Origin: Phycisphaerales bacterium UBA2421
GTDB taxonomy: Bacteria > Planctomycetota > Phycisphaerae > Tepidisphaerales > Tepidisphaeraceae
Length of the DNA stretch: 24,966 nucleotides
Assembly (NCBI GenBank): GCA_002343075.1
Contig: DDRH01000053.1
Span: 23,439-48,404, forward strand
Direction: 5' to 3'
Each line of letters starts with the position of its first letter. Positions within the stretch are counted from its first letter, which is position 1. Position numbers and translations under genes: made by a program. The notes below the pieces were generated by a model, which was not told where the DNA came from, searched no databases, and was given only the letters and a program-made list of their open reading frames with translations. Positions 23,108-24,966 of this stretch are shown here, in pieces.

Positions 23108-23200
23108 ATGAGGACTTATAGACGCGGCGCTCCGCAGGGCCGCCGAACGGCGCCCCCACGATGCAGGTGGCGTTCCCGTCTGGGTCGGGGTCTGAAATGA
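23108..23200 (+). CDS. Possible 30-codon arginine-rich linking frame
   Basis: An ATG directly follows the TAG of the upstream gene (TAGATG), and the frame ends with a TGA that overlaps the transporter start (ATGA). The product of 30 residues would contain ten arginines (MRTYRRGAPQGRRTAPPRC at its start). It has no own ribosome site. It may serve translational coupling between its neighbours or be chance; expression is not shown. Confidence 0.25.
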   Translation: MRTYRRGAPQGRRTAPPRCRWRSRLGRGLK

Positions 23201-24966
23201 AACGAATGCTTGCAAACAACGCCGCGCGTCCCGTGCGCGTCCTGGCGACACTCGCGGTGATCGCCGGCCTCTACATGGCGCGCGATCTGCTCATTCCAGC
23301 GGCGCTGGCGGTGTTACTGGCGTTCCTGCTCTATCCGATCGTGCGCGCCTTGGCCCGCATCGGCCTGCCACATGCCGCGGCGGTGGTGGTCGCTGTCGCG
23401 GTTGCCGGATCAGTCACTGGAGGAGTCGGATTACTCGTCGGCGAACAAATCCTCGATTTGAGCGAGAAACTGCCCGATTATCGCGAGAACCTGCTGGACA
23501 AGATCCGATCCGTCCGCGAGCGCGTGTCTGGCGGGCAGACGGTCGACCGGGTCATCGGCACCCTACACGAACTGAGGCAGGAACTGTCAACGACACAGCC
23601 AGCCAGCGGTGCGGCGGTCTCGGGCGTCACGGGCCTGCCGACGCCCGCGCCGATGCGGGTGGAAGTAGTCGACGGCGGGCCAGAGATGCGCGAGATCATC
23701 GCCGGATTGATCGGCCCGTTGCTTACCCCTATCGGCGGGGCGGCCATTACGATTCTCCTGCTCATTTTCCTGCTTCTGCAAGCCGACGACATTCGCGAGC
23801 GGTTCATTTCATTTGCGGGGCTTCGGCAGGTCAGCCTGACTACAGGCGCGATGGACGAAACTGCAACGCGCGTCAGCCGCTATCTGCGGATGCAGTTAGT
23901 GGTCAACCTGTCATACGGAACCATGATCGGTGTGGGATTGGGCCTCTTTGGCGTTCCAAACGCGCTGCTGTGGGGCGTGATGGGTACGCTTCTGCGCTTT
24001 ATTCCGTATCTTGGCGCATGGCTGTCGGCGATTCTCCCCAGCCTGCTCACCGCGGCGGTGTTTCCCGGGTGGGGCACGTTGCTGGGCGTGATTGTGATGT
24101 TTTGCGCGGTGGAGTTGCTTACCAATATGGTGCTGGAGCCGTGGCTCTACGGCGCGAGTTCCGGGATCTCCAGCCTGGGGGTGGTGGTGGCGACTGTTTT
24201 CTGGGCGTGGGTATGGGGGCCGGTCGGCCTGCTTCTGGCGGTGCCAATGACAGCCTGCCTCGTCGTGATTGGAAAGCACATTCCACAGTTTGCGCTACTC
24301 AACCACTTCTTCGGAACAGATTCTAAGGTGCCGATGACCGATCGGCTCTACCACTGGCTTCTGGTTGGCGACGAACTGGCGGCGGAGCGATTGCTGGTGA
24401 AGGAGGGCACCGATGAGAAGTTCGCACCGCTCTGCGACAATCTGCTTGTGCCGGTGCTTGCCAGTTTGAAGCAGGACCACGCCCAGGGGGTCATCGGTTT
24501 GCCGCAGGTGCGCCAGGCGATCGGCGCGCTCGAGGCATCTTTGCCGATCGATCTCGTCGCGGCCGCGCAGGCGGGTGCGACCGCGGAGCGGGCGATGCTA
24601 TGCATACCCGGGCGAAGTGAGATCGACGACTGCGCCGCGCGCCTCTTGTCGGCAGCGGCCAACCTCGCGGGCGTCCCCGCACGGGTGATTGCCAACACGT
24701 CGCTCATCAGTGAAGCAGCCAAAGAAGCCGAGGCCGATTCGGTCATTGCCGTGGCAGTCGTGCATGTGGCACCGGCTTCGAGAGCCCTGCTTCGGCGGGT
24801 GGCCGCGCTCGTCAAGGGGAAAGTCGATGCGTCAGTACCGATGATTGATCTGGCCGCGGGCACTGCGGCGGATGAACCGGCTGAACCGGTGTCGGGCCGA
24901 ACGGTCCGCCGTGAGAGTAGCATCGGCAAAGTCGTCGAGCGCATGAGCGAGCGGGCGCAGCTGGCT
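23197..24966 (+). CDS. AI-2E family transporter with long cytoplasmic C-terminal extension, 3' end outside window
   Basis: An inner-membrane protein of the AI-2E/PerM (formerly UPF0118) family; 590 residues are visible and no stop is reached. Two helices near the start (about 11-45, with LLIPAALAVLLAFLLYPIV) and a third (about 55-80) precede a large variable loop (about 85-175). The membrane core (about 176-365) contains the family signature RFIPYLGAW (267-275) and the LEPWLYG-x-x-x-G-I-S block. From about 371 a soluble extension follows, beginning DRLYHWLLVGDELAAERLL, seen in a subset of the family in Acidobacteria and planctomycetes. Known members move autoinducer-2 or act in sodium/proton exchange; the substrate here is open. 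It closes the small-membrane-protein run. Confidence 0.9.
   Translation, partial: MKRMLANNAARPVRVLATLAVIAGLYMARDLLIPAALAVLLAFLLYPIVRALARIGLPHAAAVVVAVAVAGSVTGGVGLLVGEQILDLSEKLPDYRENLLDKIRSVRERVSGGQTVDRVIGTLHELRQELSTTQPASGAAVSGVTGLPTPAPMRVEVVDGGPEMREIIAGLIGPLLTPIGGAAITILLLIFLLLQADDIRERFISFAGLRQVSLTTGAMDETATRVSRYLRMQLVVNLSYGTMIGVGLGLFGVPNALLWGVMGTLLRFIPYLGAWLSAILPSLLTAAVFPGWGTLLGVIVMFCAVELLTNMVLEPWLYGASSGISSLGVVVATVFWAWVWGPVGLLLAVPMTACLVVIGKHIPQFALLNHFFGTDSKVPMTDRLYHWLLVGDELAAERLLVKEGTDEKFAPLCDNLLVPVLASLKQDHAQGVIGLPQVRQAIGALEASLPIDLVAAAQAGATAERAMLCIPGRSEIDDCAARLLSAAANLAGVPARVIANTSLISEAAKEAEADSVIAVAVVHVAPASRALLRRVAALVKGKVDASVPMIDLAAGTAADEPAEPVSGRTVRRESSIGKVVERMSERAQLA

Noticed and set aside
23197..24966. 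Quorum-sensing system based on the AI-2E family name
   Set aside because: No luxS, lsr or receptor gene is present, and many family members transport ions or other solutes.

Overview
The window is GC-rich bacterial DNA with tightly packed genes. Secreted enzymes carrying dockerin and PEP-CTERM modules, pectin-degradation genes, and Gfo/Idh/MocA and sodium-solute symporter genes together suggest a planctomycete, perhaps of the Phycisphaerae type. This is inferred from gene content only; no rRNA or marker gene is present. Left part (1-14.4 kb): a pectin and sugar-acid region. On the minus strand a secreted pectate lyase (PL1-like, EF-hand, dockerin, PEP-CTERM) is followed by a secreted pectinesterase cut by the window edge. 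A sodium:solute symporter is divergent from them. A long minus-strand block then reads, in transcription order: iron alcohol dehydrogenase, DapA-family lyase/aldolase, PdxA2-like dehydrogenase, DUF1537 four-carbon acid sugar kinase, GHMP-kinase-like protein, tandem nucleotidyltransferase, then rhamnogalacturonan acetylesterase, GH28 polygalacturonase and a Gfo/Idh/MocA oxidoreductase. Several junctions overlap by 4 or 10 bp or abut, so these are translationally coupled operons. A near-identical 13-bp motif precedes both the first gene of the block and the acetylesterase gene, which suggests one LacI-type regulator for the sugar-acid genes and the pectinases. Extracellular enzymes would de-esterify and cut pectin, the symporter would import products, and the cytoplasmic enzymes would finish breakdown. 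The kinase plus PdxA2 pair fits a tetronate-4-phosphate route to a triose phosphate. The GHMP-like and nucleotidyltransferase genes do not fit any pectin pathway I know and are the best candidate for undescribed biochemistry here. Middle (14.65-14.77 kb): a tRNA-Asp(GUC) gene with its own terminator. Right part (14.9-25 kb): a signalling and envelope-stress region. It holds a small membrane protein with an SFPASDPP motif, a single-domain response regulator followed by a CHASE3-PAS hybrid histidine kinase, an entericidin-like lipoprotein and a DUF1328 protein. A minus-strand operon of a NarL-type regulator and a soluble histidine kinase-receiver fusion comes next. A plus-strand run then contains a DUF2383 four-helix protein, a second DUF1328 protein, a DUF883 (ElaB/YqjD-like) protein, a YqjE/holin-like membrane protein, an unrecognised membrane protein and an AI-2E family transporter cut by the right edge. 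Several of these small genes share strong hairpins in their leaders and a GGAG-CCACC-ATG start context. No CRISPR array, insertion sequence, phage gene or long repeat was seen.
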